64,000 nucleotides of DNA from Micavibrio_C sp965231165 (GTDB taxonomy: Bacteria; Pseudomonadota; Alphaproteobacteria; Micavibrionales; Micavibrionaceae), in assembly GCA_965231165.1 (NCBI GenBank), contig OZ246421.1, forward strand, positions 1,302,001 through 1,366,000, given 5' to 3'. The notes beneath the pieces are model-generated. The model did not search any database. It was not told the DNA's origin and was given only the letters and a program-made list of their open reading frames with translations. Made by a program: the position numbers and the translations under genes. Shown one piece after another: positions 42,778 to 51,624 of this stretch (its first letter is position 1; the number at the start of each line of letters is the position of its first letter).

Positions 42778-44808
42778 TTATAATTTTGAGATGATGTACC
42801 ACTGGCTGCCGTTCGAAGTGACGGTGATGGCATCGTACTGCGCATTCAGAGGCTGGCTGGATTGATCGGGGCCGCTGCCACCCTGTTCCGTCACCGTGAC
42901 GGCGTTGGCGGAACTATCGGTTTTCTTGATCGTCACCGTACGTCCGACCGCCTTGTCCGCATTTGCCGGGGGCAGCCGTGCGGTAACCGCGCCGCCGAAG
43001 CTGGAAATCAGGTAAACGTCGACCGCCATATCGATATCATAAGTGCCCGTGGTGTCGGCATAGCGTGTGTTTCCGGCCAGGCGGTTTGATGATTTAATAT
43101 ACCACCCCGCCCCATTTGATATAACCATGACGAAATCACCTTTACCGCCCAGCAACAAATTACCGCCATCGGGACCGCTGCCGCCGCCCTGCTCGGAAAC
43201 GGTGATAATATTGCTGGTATCATCGACTTTCTTGACCGTTATTTCGGCACCCGCGGCACTGGCTGCGGCTGGTAAAGCGACCGTGATGGCGCCGCTGGTA
43301 GCATTCACCAGATGGACAGAATGCGACAGATCAAGATTGGTTGTGCCTGCTGTATCAATAAATTCGGTATCGAAACGCATCAGGGTAGCTTTCAAATCCG
43401 TCACTACGGTCTTACGTAAACGATTTTTGTCCGGCCAGCCTGCGTTAATCGCATCATAATTGCCGCTGGAAAGATCATAAATAGCTGCACCGTCACTCAT
43501 CGCGGTCAGGTTCATCACGGCGGTTTCCTGCGATCCGCTATCCAGTTGCAGGTTCGGCACACCGTTCCATGACTCGCACAATAGATTTACAATCAGCGTC
43601 TTGTCGCTGTTGCCGCCGACACGGAAGCAACTATCAGCAGTGACGCCGTTCATATTGGCTTCGCAGTCTATAAAGCTGTTATTGAGCTGACCGTATTCAA
43701 CATAAAAACCGCTGCCCGCCGTCGCCGCGCCCTTGGAATAGACGCGCACGGCATAGAAACGGTTGGCGTTCGGGGTATCGCCGTCATCGCTCAAGGTCAA
43801 ATGCAGGCCGTGCAGCGTCGGCTGTTCGATCAGCACACGCGATACATGGTTCCAGTAACAGGGTTTATCGGTATCGTCATAGCCATCAAGCTGAATGCCC
43901 GTGGCCGCGCCCACGATATGGACATCGCTGACCGTGTTCTGGACGCATTCGCCGTCGCGGCCAAACATTTTGACGCCGATCAGGCCACCCTCAATACGCA
44001 GATGGGAAAGCAGCGCATAGCCCGCCGCCATTTCCACAGTAACAAAGCTATTGCTTTGCGCCTTGATGATGGCCGACTGTCCCGCGCCGGTCAGGGATTG
44101 CCGTGCGCCTAAAGTCACCGGGGCCGTGACCAGATAGGTGCCCGGCGGCAAGAAGACCGCATCATGCGCCGCCAACGCCTGTTGCAAGGCTAGCGTGTCG
44201 TCGGTCAGACCGTCACCCACCGCGCCGAAATCCTTGATTGAAATGGTATCGGAAAATTTATCGCTGCTGGTGCGGGTTTCGGCGCCCATGCCGCTGGCGG
44301 TGAAATCGGGCGCGGCCATGCTGCCCTCCAGCGACACTGCCACCGGGTCACCGTCATTATCAAAACCCAATGCTTTTCCGGCACGTGCGGCTTTGGGCGG
44401 TAATTCTATGGCCGCCGGATTTTCTGTCGGCGCATAGCGCAACATCGCCGTCTGGTCACGATTGACCTGCTGGATGGCTGCCGTCAAAAAATCGAGTTCA
44501 TTATTGATGGCACGGGCACTGAAATCACCGCCTTCGAGAAAATCCGTCAGGCGTTCGAGGTCGAGACGGCGTTCCAGCGTCACAGTCACACCGTTTGCCG
44601 GAGCGGTCGCAAAGGTCACAGTGCCGCCCGCCGTCGTTCCTGCCCCGGCTACCATATAGCCTGAGGATTGCAGTGCACCGTTGAGGAAAACTTTCAGATC
44701 GCTTTCGGTGAAAACAGGGAAAGGATAGGTAAAGGCGGTCTGGCTGCCGTTGGCCAGTACGCGCACAACCGGCAACACCGCCGGCATCTTGATATGCTCT
44801 GTGGTCAT
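42778..44808 (-). CDS. Tailspike/tail fibre with T7-like N-terminus and pectate-lyase-type beta-helix
   Basis: 676 residues. The first 150 (RVLANGSQTAFTYPFPVFTESDLKVFLNG, LERRLDLERLTDFLEGGDFSARAINNELD) match the virion-attachment domain of podoviral tail fibres. The next block (ISIKDFGAVGDGLTDDTLALQQAL, VFLPPGTYLVTAPVTLG) is the pectate_lyase_3 signature opening a right-handed beta-helix with repeated short strands. The last 200 residues hold two repeat units of the pattern NLDLSHSVHLV...TVKKVDDTSN, including SGPDQSSQ. It would bind or cut a surface polysaccharide of the target cell. Confidence 0.85.
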   Translation of the reverse strand: MTTEHIKMPAVLPVVRVLANGSQTAFTYPFPVFTESDLKVFLNGALQSSGYMVAGAGTTAGGTVTFATAPANGVTVTLERRLDLERLTDFLEGGDFSARAINNELDFLTAAIQQVNRDQTAMLRYAPTENPAAIELPPKAARAGKALGFDNDGDPVAVSLEGSMAAPDFTASGMGAETRTSSDKFSDTISIKDFGAVGDGLTDDTLALQQALAAHDAVFLPPGTYLVTAPVTLGARQSLTGAGQSAIIKAQSNSFVTVEMAAGYALLSHLRIEGGLIGVKMFGRDGECVQNTVSDVHIVGAATGIQLDGYDDTDKPCYWNHVSRVLIEQPTLHGLHLTLSDDGDTPNANRFYAVRVYSKGAATAGSGFYVEYGQLNNSFIDCEANMNGVTADSCFRVGGNSDKTLIVNLLCESWNGVPNLQLDSGSQETAVMNLTAMSDGAAIYDLSSGNYDAINAGWPDKNRLRKTVVTDLKATLMRFDTEFIDTAGTTNLDLSHSVHLVNATSGAITVALPAAASAAGAEITVKKVDDTSNIITVSEQGGGSGPDGGNLLLGGKGDFVMVISNGAGWYIKSSNRLAGNTRYADTTGTYDIDMAVDVYLISSFGGAVTARLPPANADKAVGRTVTIKKTDSSANAVTVTEQGGSGPDQSSQPLNAQYDAITVTSNGSQWYIISKL

Positions 44809-44832
44809 GAAAAACTCCTGTAAGGTGCAAAG

Positions 44833-44864
44833 AAAAAACCCGCCACGGCGAACCGGGCGGGCTT
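44833..44864 (-). terminator. Terminator after the RlpA-like gene
   Basis: CCCGCC (44839-44844) pairs with GGCGGG (44856-44861); on the minus strand it is followed by GTTTTTTCTTT. Confidence 0.75.
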
Positions 44865-44900
44865 AAGGGGGTATGCGGGGAGAAAAATTCGAAAAAAAAT

Positions 44901-45311
44901 CTAGTCGGCGCAGACGCTCATCTTCACTTTGGCAACGCCTTCTTCACGGAAACCAAGGACATCGGCGGCCTTTTTTGAAACATCAAGTGTGCGGCCTTTG
45001 ATATAAGGGCCGCGATCATTGACACGCAGCACCGCCTGTTGGCCATTATCAAGATTGGCCACCAGTAAACGTGTACCCAGTTTCAGCGTTTTATGCGCGG
45101 CGGTCATCGCGTTCTGGTTAAACACCTCGCCATTCGCCGTCTTGCGTCCATGAAATCCGGGGCCGTACCAGGATGCGCGGACGCTTTGGTTCACCGTACG
45201 CACGGTATCGCAATCCTTGACGATTTTGAAATCACGGGCCTGTGACAGCGGCGTGGCTGCCATAATAAATGTAGCGCACAACGGTGCCAGTAATGATCTG
45301 TACATCGGCAT
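44901..45311 (-). CDS. RlpA-like double-psi beta-barrel protein inside the cassette
   Basis: 136 residues with a signal peptide (MPMYRSLLAPLCATF...PLSQA), then the RlpA domain: SVRASWYGPGFHGRKTANGEVFNQNAMTAAHKTLKLGTRL, VNDRGPYIKGRTLDVSKKAADVLGF. RlpA-family enzymes are septal lytic transglycosylases acting on peptidoglycan without stem peptides. In tailed phages such exported proteins are unusual as virion genes. It has its own AAAGGAG signal and terminator, so it behaves like an independently expressed cargo gene. Confidence 0.85.
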   Translation of the reverse strand: MPMYRSLLAPLCATFIMAATPLSQARDFKIVKDCDTVRTVNQSVRASWYGPGFHGRKTANGEVFNQNAMTAAHKTLKLGTRLLVANLDNGQQAVLRVNDRGPYIKGRTLDVSKKAADVLGFREEGVAKVKMSVCAD

Positions 45312-45444
45312 AGTGATTGACTCCTTTAGCTCATAAACGCCTGCCATCAAATGCGGCATGGTGATATTTATACGGGCCAATCGAGACCATTTTCAGATCA
45401 TCATGTGACGATAATGTGGAATTGCATGTGCTCTGTGCATGGCT

Positions 45445-45969
45445 CTATCCGCCAGATGCAATACGGGCGAGTGCATTTCGCTCCTGCAATTGTGTCCGTT
45501 GCAACACATTTAAGGCGCGTTGCTCACCCAAAGACTGGTCTATGGCCGCCATACGGATAGTATCGAGACGCTGACTGGCGGCCTTATCGGATTCCGATTC
45601 CTCAAACAGACCTAGCAACACCGCCTCGGTCGAGCCATCGCCACCGGACAGGCCGCTGCCACCGAACTGGGTACGTTGTTTCGCTACGGCACGGCGCAAG
45701 GCCGCGCGGCGCTTTTGTTCGGCATCCAGCGCGTCGGTGGCAATTTTTTGTTGTTGCAGGGTAGCTTCCTGCGCCGATTGCTGTTCGTTCAAGGCCTGCT
45801 GCGCGGTCAGTTGCCGCAGGGCCAGATCCTGCTCTGCGCGCAACGCCTTGCGCTGCGATTCATAAGGATCTCTGGCAAAACCGCGTGTCGCACCAATCAA
45901 CCTGTCGGCGGCAGATACGGCGGTGGTCAGTGTGGTCAAGCCCGTAATGACGGGGGTTAAGGCACCCAT
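45445..45969 (-). CDS. Internal virion-like protein (174 aa)
   Basis: MGALTPVITGLTTLTTAVSAADRLIG..., a short hydrophobic start then a long Gln/Ala-rich helix (QKALRAEQDLALRQLTAQQALNEQQSAQEATLQQQ). Then GGSGLSGGDGSTEAVLLGLFEES. This resembles small internal virion or ejection-related proteins of T7-like phages, which lie near the tail tubular genes. The family name is uncertain. The ATG is preceded by AGGAG. Confidence 0.55.
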   Translation of the reverse strand: MGALTPVITGLTTLTTAVSAADRLIGATRGFARDPYESQRKALRAEQDLALRQLTAQQALNEQQSAQEATLQQQKIATDALDAEQKRRAALRRAVAKQRTQFGGSGLSGGDGSTEAVLLGLFEESESDKAASQRLDTIRMAAIDQSLGEQRALNVLQRTQLQERNALARIASGG

Positions 45970-45993
45970 GGTAATCTCCTCATTTCAAGTTAC

Positions 45994-46020
45994 AAAAAAG
46001 CGCCGTGCAAAGCACGGCGC
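45994..46020 (-). terminator. Terminator after the 156-aa membrane protein
   Basis: GCGCCGTGC (46000-46008) pairs with GCACGGCGC (46012-46020), a perfect 9-bp stem; minus strand ends in six T's. Confidence 0.85.
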
Positions 46021-46047
46021 GTCCAATATTTTCATGTGATATTCTAT

Positions 46048-46518
46048 CTATTTTCCACTCCTCCTGTGGACACAAGATGCCGCAAAGAAAAAGGCCATCA
46101 GCCCGGAAGTGATCACAAGACCTACTCCATAAAGGGGGCCAAGAATAAAAATTGCCTCATTATTCAAAAGTCCAAAAAGGCCAAGAGGGGATAAAAAAAG
46201 CAATATCTGCCACGACACATATCTCGATGTCCTTACCGATAAACTATCTGTATGTCCGTTTCTTATCCTTAAAACGATAAACGGCAGGAGGATGGCAGTT
46301 ATATAGGGTAAAATCATGGCCATAAACCATGAAAGCCCTAGAAAGATGACTGCCGAAATTATCTCCATGAGAGAATCGTGATTGCCTTCCCACGCATATC
46401 CATATTCGTGATCCCATCCCGCCCACATCATGAATCCAGCAACTAAGGCACTCATAATCAGGGCAGATGTCAGCATGACTTTTTCAATTTTCGTCAGTTT
46501 TATTTTTTCTTTATGCAT
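46048..46518 (-). CDS. Polytopic membrane protein inside the cassette (156 aa)
   Basis: Four predicted membrane segments (VMLTSALIMSALVAGFMMWAGW, AVIFLGLSWFMAMILPYITAILLPFIVLRI, YVSWQILLFLSPLGLFGLL, GPLYGVGLVITSGLMAFFFAASCV). The base composition is more AT-rich than its phage neighbours, and it is flanked by its own terminator. No family recognised. It resembles a moron: a non-structural gene carried in a phage operon that may alter the host envelope. Confidence 0.6.
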   Translation of the reverse strand: MHKEKIKLTKIEKVMLTSALIMSALVAGFMMWAGWDHEYGYAWEGNHDSLMEIISAVIFLGLSWFMAMILPYITAILLPFIVLRIRNGHTDSLSVRTSRYVSWQILLFLSPLGLFGLLNNEAIFILGPLYGVGLVITSGLMAFFFAASCVHRRSGK

Positions 46519-46590
46519 GGATTTTCTGAAACCTTTGTCATTTCCAGACCATTATATAAGGTTGGAATATAAATCATAAGGGATTTTCTC

Positions 46591-48489
46591 CTAATCGTTG
46601 ACTTTGAGTTCGGTGGTAACGGATAGCAGTGTAAAGGGCAGCGGCATGTCGTGTTCGATCCGCCAGAGCGGTCTGGAGGTATCGTTCTGCCAGCCGAGGG
46701 CGTGGACGCGGACATCGCGGCTGACAGGTGGCGGCGCTTCATCAAGGATGACGTCAATGCCAAACTGGCGCAGGGGAATGTCACGCAGGCCGCGCCCTAC
46801 ATCAAGGCGCAGAGCGGCAGTTTCCTCGATCCTGAAAACAGCCTCAACCAGACGCACCGCCCGCCCGCTCCCGTTTTCGGCCAGCACATTGGGCGGCAAC
46901 GGCTCGACGATGTGGGTGTAGGGCAGACCGATTTCAACAAGGCTGGCGGGGTCTGCCAGTATAATCTGGCCGTCCGTTACCTCTTGCGGGGTCACGACGA
47001 TACCATCAGCGACAATATTCACCATCCGGCCCTCCAGATGATCAAGCCCCGACCATGTCACGGCGGGAGATTCTGACGCCCCGGTCATGGCGGCATCGAG
47101 ATTCAGATCATCGTCGATACGTTCAATATGATACGTCCCCTCTCGGGCGACCAGCAGATAGACATCATCGCCGACAACGGAGACGGATTTCACCAGCCCC
47201 GCCGTTTCATGCAGTGTCCAGGCGGCCACCGCCTCGGAACGGAAAACAGTGAGTGTGGCAAAACGGCCATCTTCACGCACCAGAAACAGCAAGCGTCGGC
47301 GCTGGTCGAAATCCATGTCGGCGGGTATGGGCACTATATGACGCGACACCAGCGCCAGATCAGTGACCTGATAGGCCTGCTCGACATCGGTATAAAGAAA
47401 TTCCTGTATCTGTTCACCGTTGCGGGCGACAAACAGGGTCGCGCCATCGACTGTGACGGGCGCGATATGACGGCTGGTCATCGAACCGATGCGGGTCTGG
47501 CGGCGGATCTGGACGTTGACCGGGGTAAGCGGATCACCCGTCACCATCCATTCAGCACCGGAAGTGAAAACCTGTAAATGACGCCCTGAGAAAATGCCGC
47601 GAATGGCGTTGACCTGATCGGAAAGGATCGAGAATTCAATCGCTTCATCATCCAAACCCGTGCCGAGGTCGAAATTGAACAGATCGCCGGATTTGGAAAA
47701 CCATAAGCGGTTGGGCAAATCGCGGCTGCCGCCCAGCACCAGTCGGTCCTGATGGAAGGCCACGGAAATCGGGTAGCCGCGCGCGGCGCTGAAGGCCTGT
47801 TCTTCCCAGTCGATGGTGGCTGCGGTGCCGCTCAATGTTTCGATCACATCGACAGTAACGACGGTCGCAGAATTAAAATCCGTGACGGCGACTTCCTTGC
47901 CGCCGACGCGCAGACGGGTGCCTTCATGGTCTTCGCTGAAGACAGCGGCAGAGGCGGTTAGCGTGATGGTGCCTGTGGTGCCGCTGGGGGTCAAAGTTAC
48001 GGCGGTATCCACGAATTTGAAATAAGGCTGCTCTATCACGTTATTATCCGTGAAAAATTCCCAATCCTGCAACAACCATACGTCGCCCGCATTGCGGGTC
48101 AGTTTTTTCGGCGGCACATCCGGGTGCACCATTAACAGGGTATCGGCAGACTGGGTGAAGGCCACCTGCGCGATCTGGGCATCCGTCCACGGCGCGGCAA
48201 TGCTGTCGATCAATACTTCATCGGCATAAATCGCCAACGCTTCATGGGTCAGCACCAGCAGATAGGTCTGATCGACGCTGAATTCAAAGCCCATCAGGCG
48301 GCCATTGCCCGCGACAGTATCGACATAGCGCAGACCTGCGCGACGGGTCACACCACCCGTCGGCTGGATAAAGACATTGCGCAATGTCAGCGCGCCGTTT
48401 TCATAGGCGCGCAAATCGCCGCGCCCCAGCAATGCCCGCGATACTTCACCGGCTGTAAAGGTGGTTTTGATTTGTCGGATACGGGTCAT
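46591..48489 (-). CDS. Tail tubular protein B-like phage protein (632 aa)
   Basis: Starts MTRIRQIKTTFTAGEVSRALLGRGDLRAYENGALTLRNV, followed by FIQPTGGVTRRAGLRYVDTV. This N-terminal signature (GEVSxxLxGRxDLxxYxNG...GGxxRRxG) is widespread in podoviral nozzle or tail tubular B-type proteins. The rest is beta-rich. It lies next to a tail tubular A-like gene, the usual order in T7-like tails. Start at 48489 from GGGAGA; the frame is open 4 residues further. It forms the distal tail tube through which DNA passes. Confidence 0.75.
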   Translation of the reverse strand: MTRIRQIKTTFTAGEVSRALLGRGDLRAYENGALTLRNVFIQPTGGVTRRAGLRYVDTVAGNGRLMGFEFSVDQTYLLVLTHEALAIYADEVLIDSIAAPWTDAQIAQVAFTQSADTLLMVHPDVPPKKLTRNAGDVWLLQDWEFFTDNNVIEQPYFKFVDTAVTLTPSGTTGTITLTASAAVFSEDHEGTRLRVGGKEVAVTDFNSATVVTVDVIETLSGTAATIDWEEQAFSAARGYPISVAFHQDRLVLGGSRDLPNRLWFSKSGDLFNFDLGTGLDDEAIEFSILSDQVNAIRGIFSGRHLQVFTSGAEWMVTGDPLTPVNVQIRRQTRIGSMTSRHIAPVTVDGATLFVARNGEQIQEFLYTDVEQAYQVTDLALVSRHIVPIPADMDFDQRRRLLFLVREDGRFATLTVFRSEAVAAWTLHETAGLVKSVSVVGDDVYLLVAREGTYHIERIDDDLNLDAAMTGASESPAVTWSGLDHLEGRMVNIVADGIVVTPQEVTDGQIILADPASLVEIGLPYTHIVEPLPPNVLAENGSGRAVRLVEAVFRIEETAALRLDVGRGLRDIPLRQFGIDVILDEAPPPVSRDVRVHALGWQNDTSRPLWRIEHDMPLPFTLLSVTTELKVND

Positions 48490-48500
48490 AATGTCTCCCA

Positions 48501-48531
48501 AAGAAAAACCCCCAGGGAAATCCCGGGGGTT
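48501..48531 (-). terminator. Terminator after the 58-aa membrane peptide
   Basis: AACCCCC (48507-48513) pairs with GGGGGTT (48525-48531), inner GGGA/TCCC; T-rich on the minus strand (GTTTTTCTTT). Confidence 0.75.
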
Positions 48532-48565
48532 GGTAATAAAAATCTGATTCTGGCTGAGGAAAGCT

Positions 48566-48742
48566 CTAGAGCACCGGTTTTTTAGGAGATTCGGCAGGAG
48601 GCAACACGATTACATTTCCTCCATTCTGAAATCTCTCATTCACGGCGTCCGATTCCATTTTATTCCCATACATGACAGTACCAATAGTGGCTGCTACGGC
48701 CACAAAGGCTGCGATTAGTCCGCGTTTCTTTTCCGGTGACAT
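48566..48742 (-). CDS. Small single-span membrane protein (58 aa)
   Basis: MSPEKKRGLIAAFVAVAATI... then a Gly/Asn-rich exterior part and a final PAESPKKPVL. The basic start followed by an Ala/Val-rich hydrophobic segment gives one membrane span. AGGA precedes the ATG, and a private terminator follows, so expression is credible despite the small size. It lies between tail tubular A and B genes and could be a lysis-related or moron peptide. Confidence 0.5.
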   Translation of the reverse strand: MSPEKKRGLIAAFVAVAATIGTVMYGNKMESDAVNERFQNGGNVIVLPPAESPKKPVL

Positions 48743-48806
48743 GGTTTTTTCCTGTTTTTATTAAATGATAAGCGACCTTAGACGTACCTGTGCCCCTTAG
48801 TCAAAT

Positions 48807-49379
48807 TTAAGAATTTCGCGCATTGATCAGAGAAAAGTCCTCGATCCTGCCCGGGCTGTCCTGCTGGGCGTCGATCTGGCGGGCGCGCTCGAATTCGGCT
48901 TCGGCCATTTTGAACAAGGCTTCGGCACGGGATGTGTTTTCTGTGATGGGGATGCAGAACTCCGCCGACAGGCGCGCGATCAGCGCCGCATCGAAGTAAG
49001 GCGGAAATTCCTCTTCCTCGGGGCGGAAGATATAAGTCAGCAGCACATCACTGGCATCGGTATGCAGGGCATTGCGGGCGATGCGGTAATTTAAACCCCT
49101 GCCCTTGCCACCCGTGCCCGCCGACATGGCGCGCAGAAAATCATCCGGCAGCGCGAAGGCGTTGGCGTAGTCGGCCAGCGGCGCGGTTTCCAGCGCGTTC
49201 AAGGCCTGCTGGCCCGTGGCAAAGCTCCAGCCATAGGCCGACAGTAATGCATCACGCACCGGACCGAATAAGGCCCCGGCGATCTCGGACTCAGCCGAAC
49301 CGTCATCAAATGAGGAAATAGGCGCCGCGCCCAGCCGAATGAGTGCCCGGCTGGCCAACGCCACGTCGTTCAGTGCCAT
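48807..49379 (-). CDS. Tail tubular protein A-like phage protein
   Basis: 190 residues. MALNDVALASRALIRLGAAPISSFDDGSAESEIAGALFGPVRDALLSAYGWSFATGQ matches the podoviral gatekeeper/tail tubular A N-terminus (IG...I.SF.D.S......YxxVRDxLLxxxPWxFA). Later SAEFCIPITENTSRAEALFKMAEAEFERARQIDAQQ is the typical helical C-terminus. The ATG at 49379 has AGGAGA upstream; the extended frame to 49460 runs into a repeat. It seals the portal and connects it with the nozzle. Confidence 0.82.
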   Translation of the reverse strand: MALNDVALASRALIRLGAAPISSFDDGSAESEIAGALFGPVRDALLSAYGWSFATGQQALNALETAPLADYANAFALPDDFLRAMSAGTGGKGRGLNYRIARNALHTDASDVLLTYIFRPEEEEFPPYFDAALIARLSAEFCIPITENTSRAEALFKMAEAEFERARQIDAQQDSPGRIEDFSLINARNS

Positions 49380-49411
49380 AATTTTTGTTCTCCTGATGGA
49401 AGTTAATAATC

Positions 49412-49498
49412 CTATGTCATTCCCCGACTTGTTCGGGGAATCCATTTGCCTATCGCGCAAGCTGATGAATGGATCCCCCGGCTAAACCGGGGGATGAC
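49412..49498. repeat. Dispersed inverted repeat (GTCATTCCCCG type)
   Basis: GTCATTCCCCGACTTGTTCG followed by GGGAATCC and, after about 30 bases, GGATCCCCCGGCTAAACCGG plus GGGATGACG. Same layout as 21829-21912: two hairpins with complementary outer ends. Confidence 0.65.
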
Positions 49499-49520
49499 GA
49501 ATGAAATAGAACGAGCGAAG

Positions 49521-49556
49521 AAAAAGGCCGCCCCACTGTTACAGTGCGCGGCCTTA
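49521..49556 (-). terminator. Terminator after the 166-aa cassette gene
   Basis: AAGGCCGC (49524-49531) pairs with GCGGCCTT (49548-49555), with an inner CACTGT/ACAGTG stem; minus strand T-rich. Confidence 0.75.
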
Positions 49557-49589
49557 GTATTCTTGTTATTTACACCCTCGTTATTTTTA

Positions 49590-50090
49590 TTATGCGGCCA
49601 ATGACAGTTTTGGTTCGTTGTAGCCACGTTGCTGCGCAACGGCTGTTCCGGCAAAACCGTCAAACGCGTTGCTAATACTATCAATCTGCTTACGGACATG
49701 GCCTGTGTAGTGTGCCACGCTGCCTGTGAATTTTTCGCGAATAGCGCCGAGCGATACCACATTCGATACCGGTTCAGCGATGGCCGGTTCTTTCATATCG
49801 ATATCGTGCGTCAGGCGGAACGCCGCATCCATCGTACCGTGGATCAGCAGACCCTTGTTCGTCATCCAGAAACCGCGTACCTGCGATTCCAGTTCGGGAT
49901 CGCCGTGAATGCGGTCTGAAACTTTGAGCAGCTCCATGTCGTCTTCGTCATGGCCGATGCTATTTTGCACCAGACGCTGCGCCTGTGCGGGTTCAATCGA
50001 TTCGGGAAGTTTATTTCCAGAATTAGGAAGCAGTATGTAGGATTGTGCTGTGCGAGAACCGCTGTCCCTGCGCATGCCTTGATAGGTCAT
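49590..50090 (-). CDS. Hypothetical cassette protein (166 aa)
   Basis: Starts MTYQGMRRDSGSRTAQ at the ATG of 50090; a GTG two codons earlier is possible. The protein is hydrophilic, with NSGNKLPESIEPAQAQRLVQ, MDAAFRLTHDIDMKEPAIAEPV and a C-terminal GYNEPKLSLAA. No domain identified. It lies between the 79-aa small structural gene and tail tubular A, and has its own terminator. It may be a host-interaction or cargo gene rather than a virion component. Confidence 0.5.
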   Translation of the reverse strand: MTYQGMRRDSGSRTAQSYILLPNSGNKLPESIEPAQAQRLVQNSIGHDEDDMELLKVSDRIHGDPELESQVRGFWMTNKGLLIHGTMDAAFRLTHDIDMKEPAIAEPVSNVVSLGAIREKFTGSVAHYTGHVRKQIDSISNAFDGFAGTAVAQQRGYNEPKLSLAA

Positions 50091-50247
50091 GTTCACACCC
50101 GTTAACTCTATTGTTGCCAGTTACTCGTTACCTTCTCCGGGCGTTCATTGTATTGGAAAGCCGACGCACCGTTTTTATGAAGATAAACTTAACAAAACAC
50201 AAAATTGCCACGATGGCAATAAAATTTTCGGTTATGGGAAAAAATGA

Positions 50248-50289
50248 AACAGCCTCAGGAGCTTAGCGCCCCCAAGGCCGTTTCTATCA
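50248..50289 (-). terminator. Possible terminator after the 79-aa gene
   Basis: On the minus strand ACGGCCT...AGGCTGT form a hairpin with one mismatch, followed by TTTCATTTTTT. The 285 bases between 50091 and 50376 contain nothing else convincing. Confidence 0.4.
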
Positions 50290-50376
50290 ATACGGACAGG
50301 CCAAGACCGTCCAAAACCGGAGAAACCCGCTGCCCGTTGGGGAGGGGAGAGCGAATCGCGGGCCCCGGCGACATCA

Positions 50377-50616
50377 TCAGCTGTAAACTGTGATGGTGAC
50401 GGCGCTGCCGGTGTTACCGGTGACGATATAAAACTTCGTCGAGGGTGTGCCGTCCGTATCGATATTCACAATCATCAGATCGTTGACACGCATCATGTCT
50501 GCCGCCTTGTCGAAATAATTGGCGGTGGTTACGTCGCTATCAATCGTGGTGTAGTGCCAAAGGGTGAAGTTGTTGGCGTAGGCAAGTACGCTCAAGTCGG
50601 ATGCTTTGAAAGCCAT
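50377..50616 (-). CDS. Small phage structural protein (79 aa)
   Basis: MAFKASDLSVLAYANNFTLWHYTT...YFDKAADMMRVNDLMIVNID. This pattern (beta strands, then YF..AA.M...GD.I.V) is common in small proteins encoded directly after podoviral capsid genes. A head decoration or fibre-attachment role is plausible but unproven. It follows the second capsid half by about 85 bases. Confidence 0.65.
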   Translation of the reverse strand: MAFKASDLSVLAYANNFTLWHYTTIDSDVTTANYFDKAADMMRVNDLMIVNIDTDGTPSTKFYIVTGNTGSAVTITVYS

Positions 50617-50701
50617 TTTAGTCTCCAGTTATTAGTGATGAGTTTTTAGTGTTTAGTGAGTGAAGAATGACTAATCACTCCTCACTCAAAACTAATCACT
50701 C

Positions 50702-51127
50702 TTAATCCGGTGTCTCGTCGCAAAGGATTTCGACGATGCCGGTATCATCGATACGGGCGGCACCCTGACTCATCATGTTATTGACGAAGTGGGCCGCACG
50801 GTCACCGTGCCAGGTGATGTCCGTCTGCACATCGGAACCCGCCGCATGGCCGAGCGCCGTGCGGTGATACCAGAAGCAGGAACGAATATCGCTGGAGTCT
50901 TTCGGCAGGCCTGAATGTGGAATCCACAGTGTGCCCAGCCAACGCTTGGCTTGCGTCCCGTTGAACGGCAGATCGTCAGCACCGACATAATCAGAGCTGG
51001 AGAATTCATCAATCTGCAGCAGCTCGCTCCATTGTTTCCAGCCAACGACAGCATAACGCTCGCCGTCATCTGGCACGTCAGCACCGCCGAGTTTTTCAAA
51101 CGCCGACATGACCTTGGTCAGGGTCAT
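50702..51127 (-). CDS. Major capsid protein, C-terminal part (split gene)
   Basis: 141 residues: MTLTKVMSAFEKLGGADVPDDGERYAVVGWKQW..., then LGTLWIPHSGLP, SCFWYHRTALGHAAG, ITWHGDRAAHFVNNMMSQGAARIDDTGIVEI. In related phages these segments continue directly from the N-terminal part in one protein of about 280-330 residues. Here its ATG overlaps the TGA of the upstream half (ATGA). Either the capsid is made as two coupled polypeptides, or a one-base deletion has broken the gene. Confidence 0.75.
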   Translation of the reverse strand: MTLTKVMSAFEKLGGADVPDDGERYAVVGWKQWSELLQIDEFSSSDYVGADDLPFNGTQAKRWLGTLWIPHSGLPKDSSDIRSCFWYHRTALGHAAGSDVQTDITWHGDRAAHFVNNMMSQGAARIDDTGIVEILCDETPD

Positions 51128-51537
51128 ACCGGTGTGTTACCCTCAGCCACTTCCTGAACGCCGCTGACGCCCGCAAGCGCCGTGATGATCAACTCATCAG
51201 TCTTGCGGCCCAGCGCATAAGCACCGGCGTTGGCAATCACCTGACGTTCGTCGATATTGACTTTCAGTTCCTGCAGGCGATCCACCCAGTCACCGGCATA
51301 ATAATCCTGCAGTGTGCATTCGACAGCGCTGTGCGACAGGTTCATCACCGGCACCATGCCGTGGGTGGATTTGGTGGAGGCCGTGCCCTTGCCCACCTTC
51401 TGGAAGACGGCGGTTGAGCCGTTGACTTCACCGATAGTACGGACGGTGTTACGCAGTTTCGAGCCCTGACGTTGATAGGACTCGTGGACTTCGCGTTCAA
51501 ACTGCTTGATGAACGCCTGGTCGATGGATGTCGACAT
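51124..51537 (-). CDS. Major capsid protein, N-terminal part (split gene)
   Basis: 137 residues: MSTSIDQAFIKQFEREVHESYQRQGSKLRNTV..., FQKVGKGTASTKSTHGMVPVMNL, YYAGDWVDRLQELKVNIDERQVIANAGAYALGRKTDELIITALAG, ending EVAEGNTPV. It is the start of a podoviral capsid protein; the frame stops at TGA (51124-51126) exactly where the C-terminal half begins. GAGGT precedes the ATG at 51537. A structured leader and a terminator lie upstream. Inserting one base near 51125 would give a single continuous capsid frame. Confidence 0.75.
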   Translation of the reverse strand: MSTSIDQAFIKQFEREVHESYQRQGSKLRNTVRTIGEVNGSTAVFQKVGKGTASTKSTHGMVPVMNLSHSAVECTLQDYYAGDWVDRLQELKVNIDERQVIANAGAYALGRKTDELIITALAGVSGVQEVAEGNTPV

Positions 51538-51624
51538 GACATATACCTCATGTTTCTGGTTGTTGAAAAAAAGAGACACGAAACCGGGTTGTCATCGGTT
51601 GATGGCCGCAGGTCGTGGAAAAAT

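Noticed and set aside
46651..48025. Plus-strand frames opposite the tail tubular B-like gene
   Set aside because: Shadows of a long, recognised phage gene.
50177..50266. 29-codon plus-strand ORF before the 79-aa gene
   Set aside because: No clear ribosome binding site and it lies over a minus-strand terminator-like hairpin.
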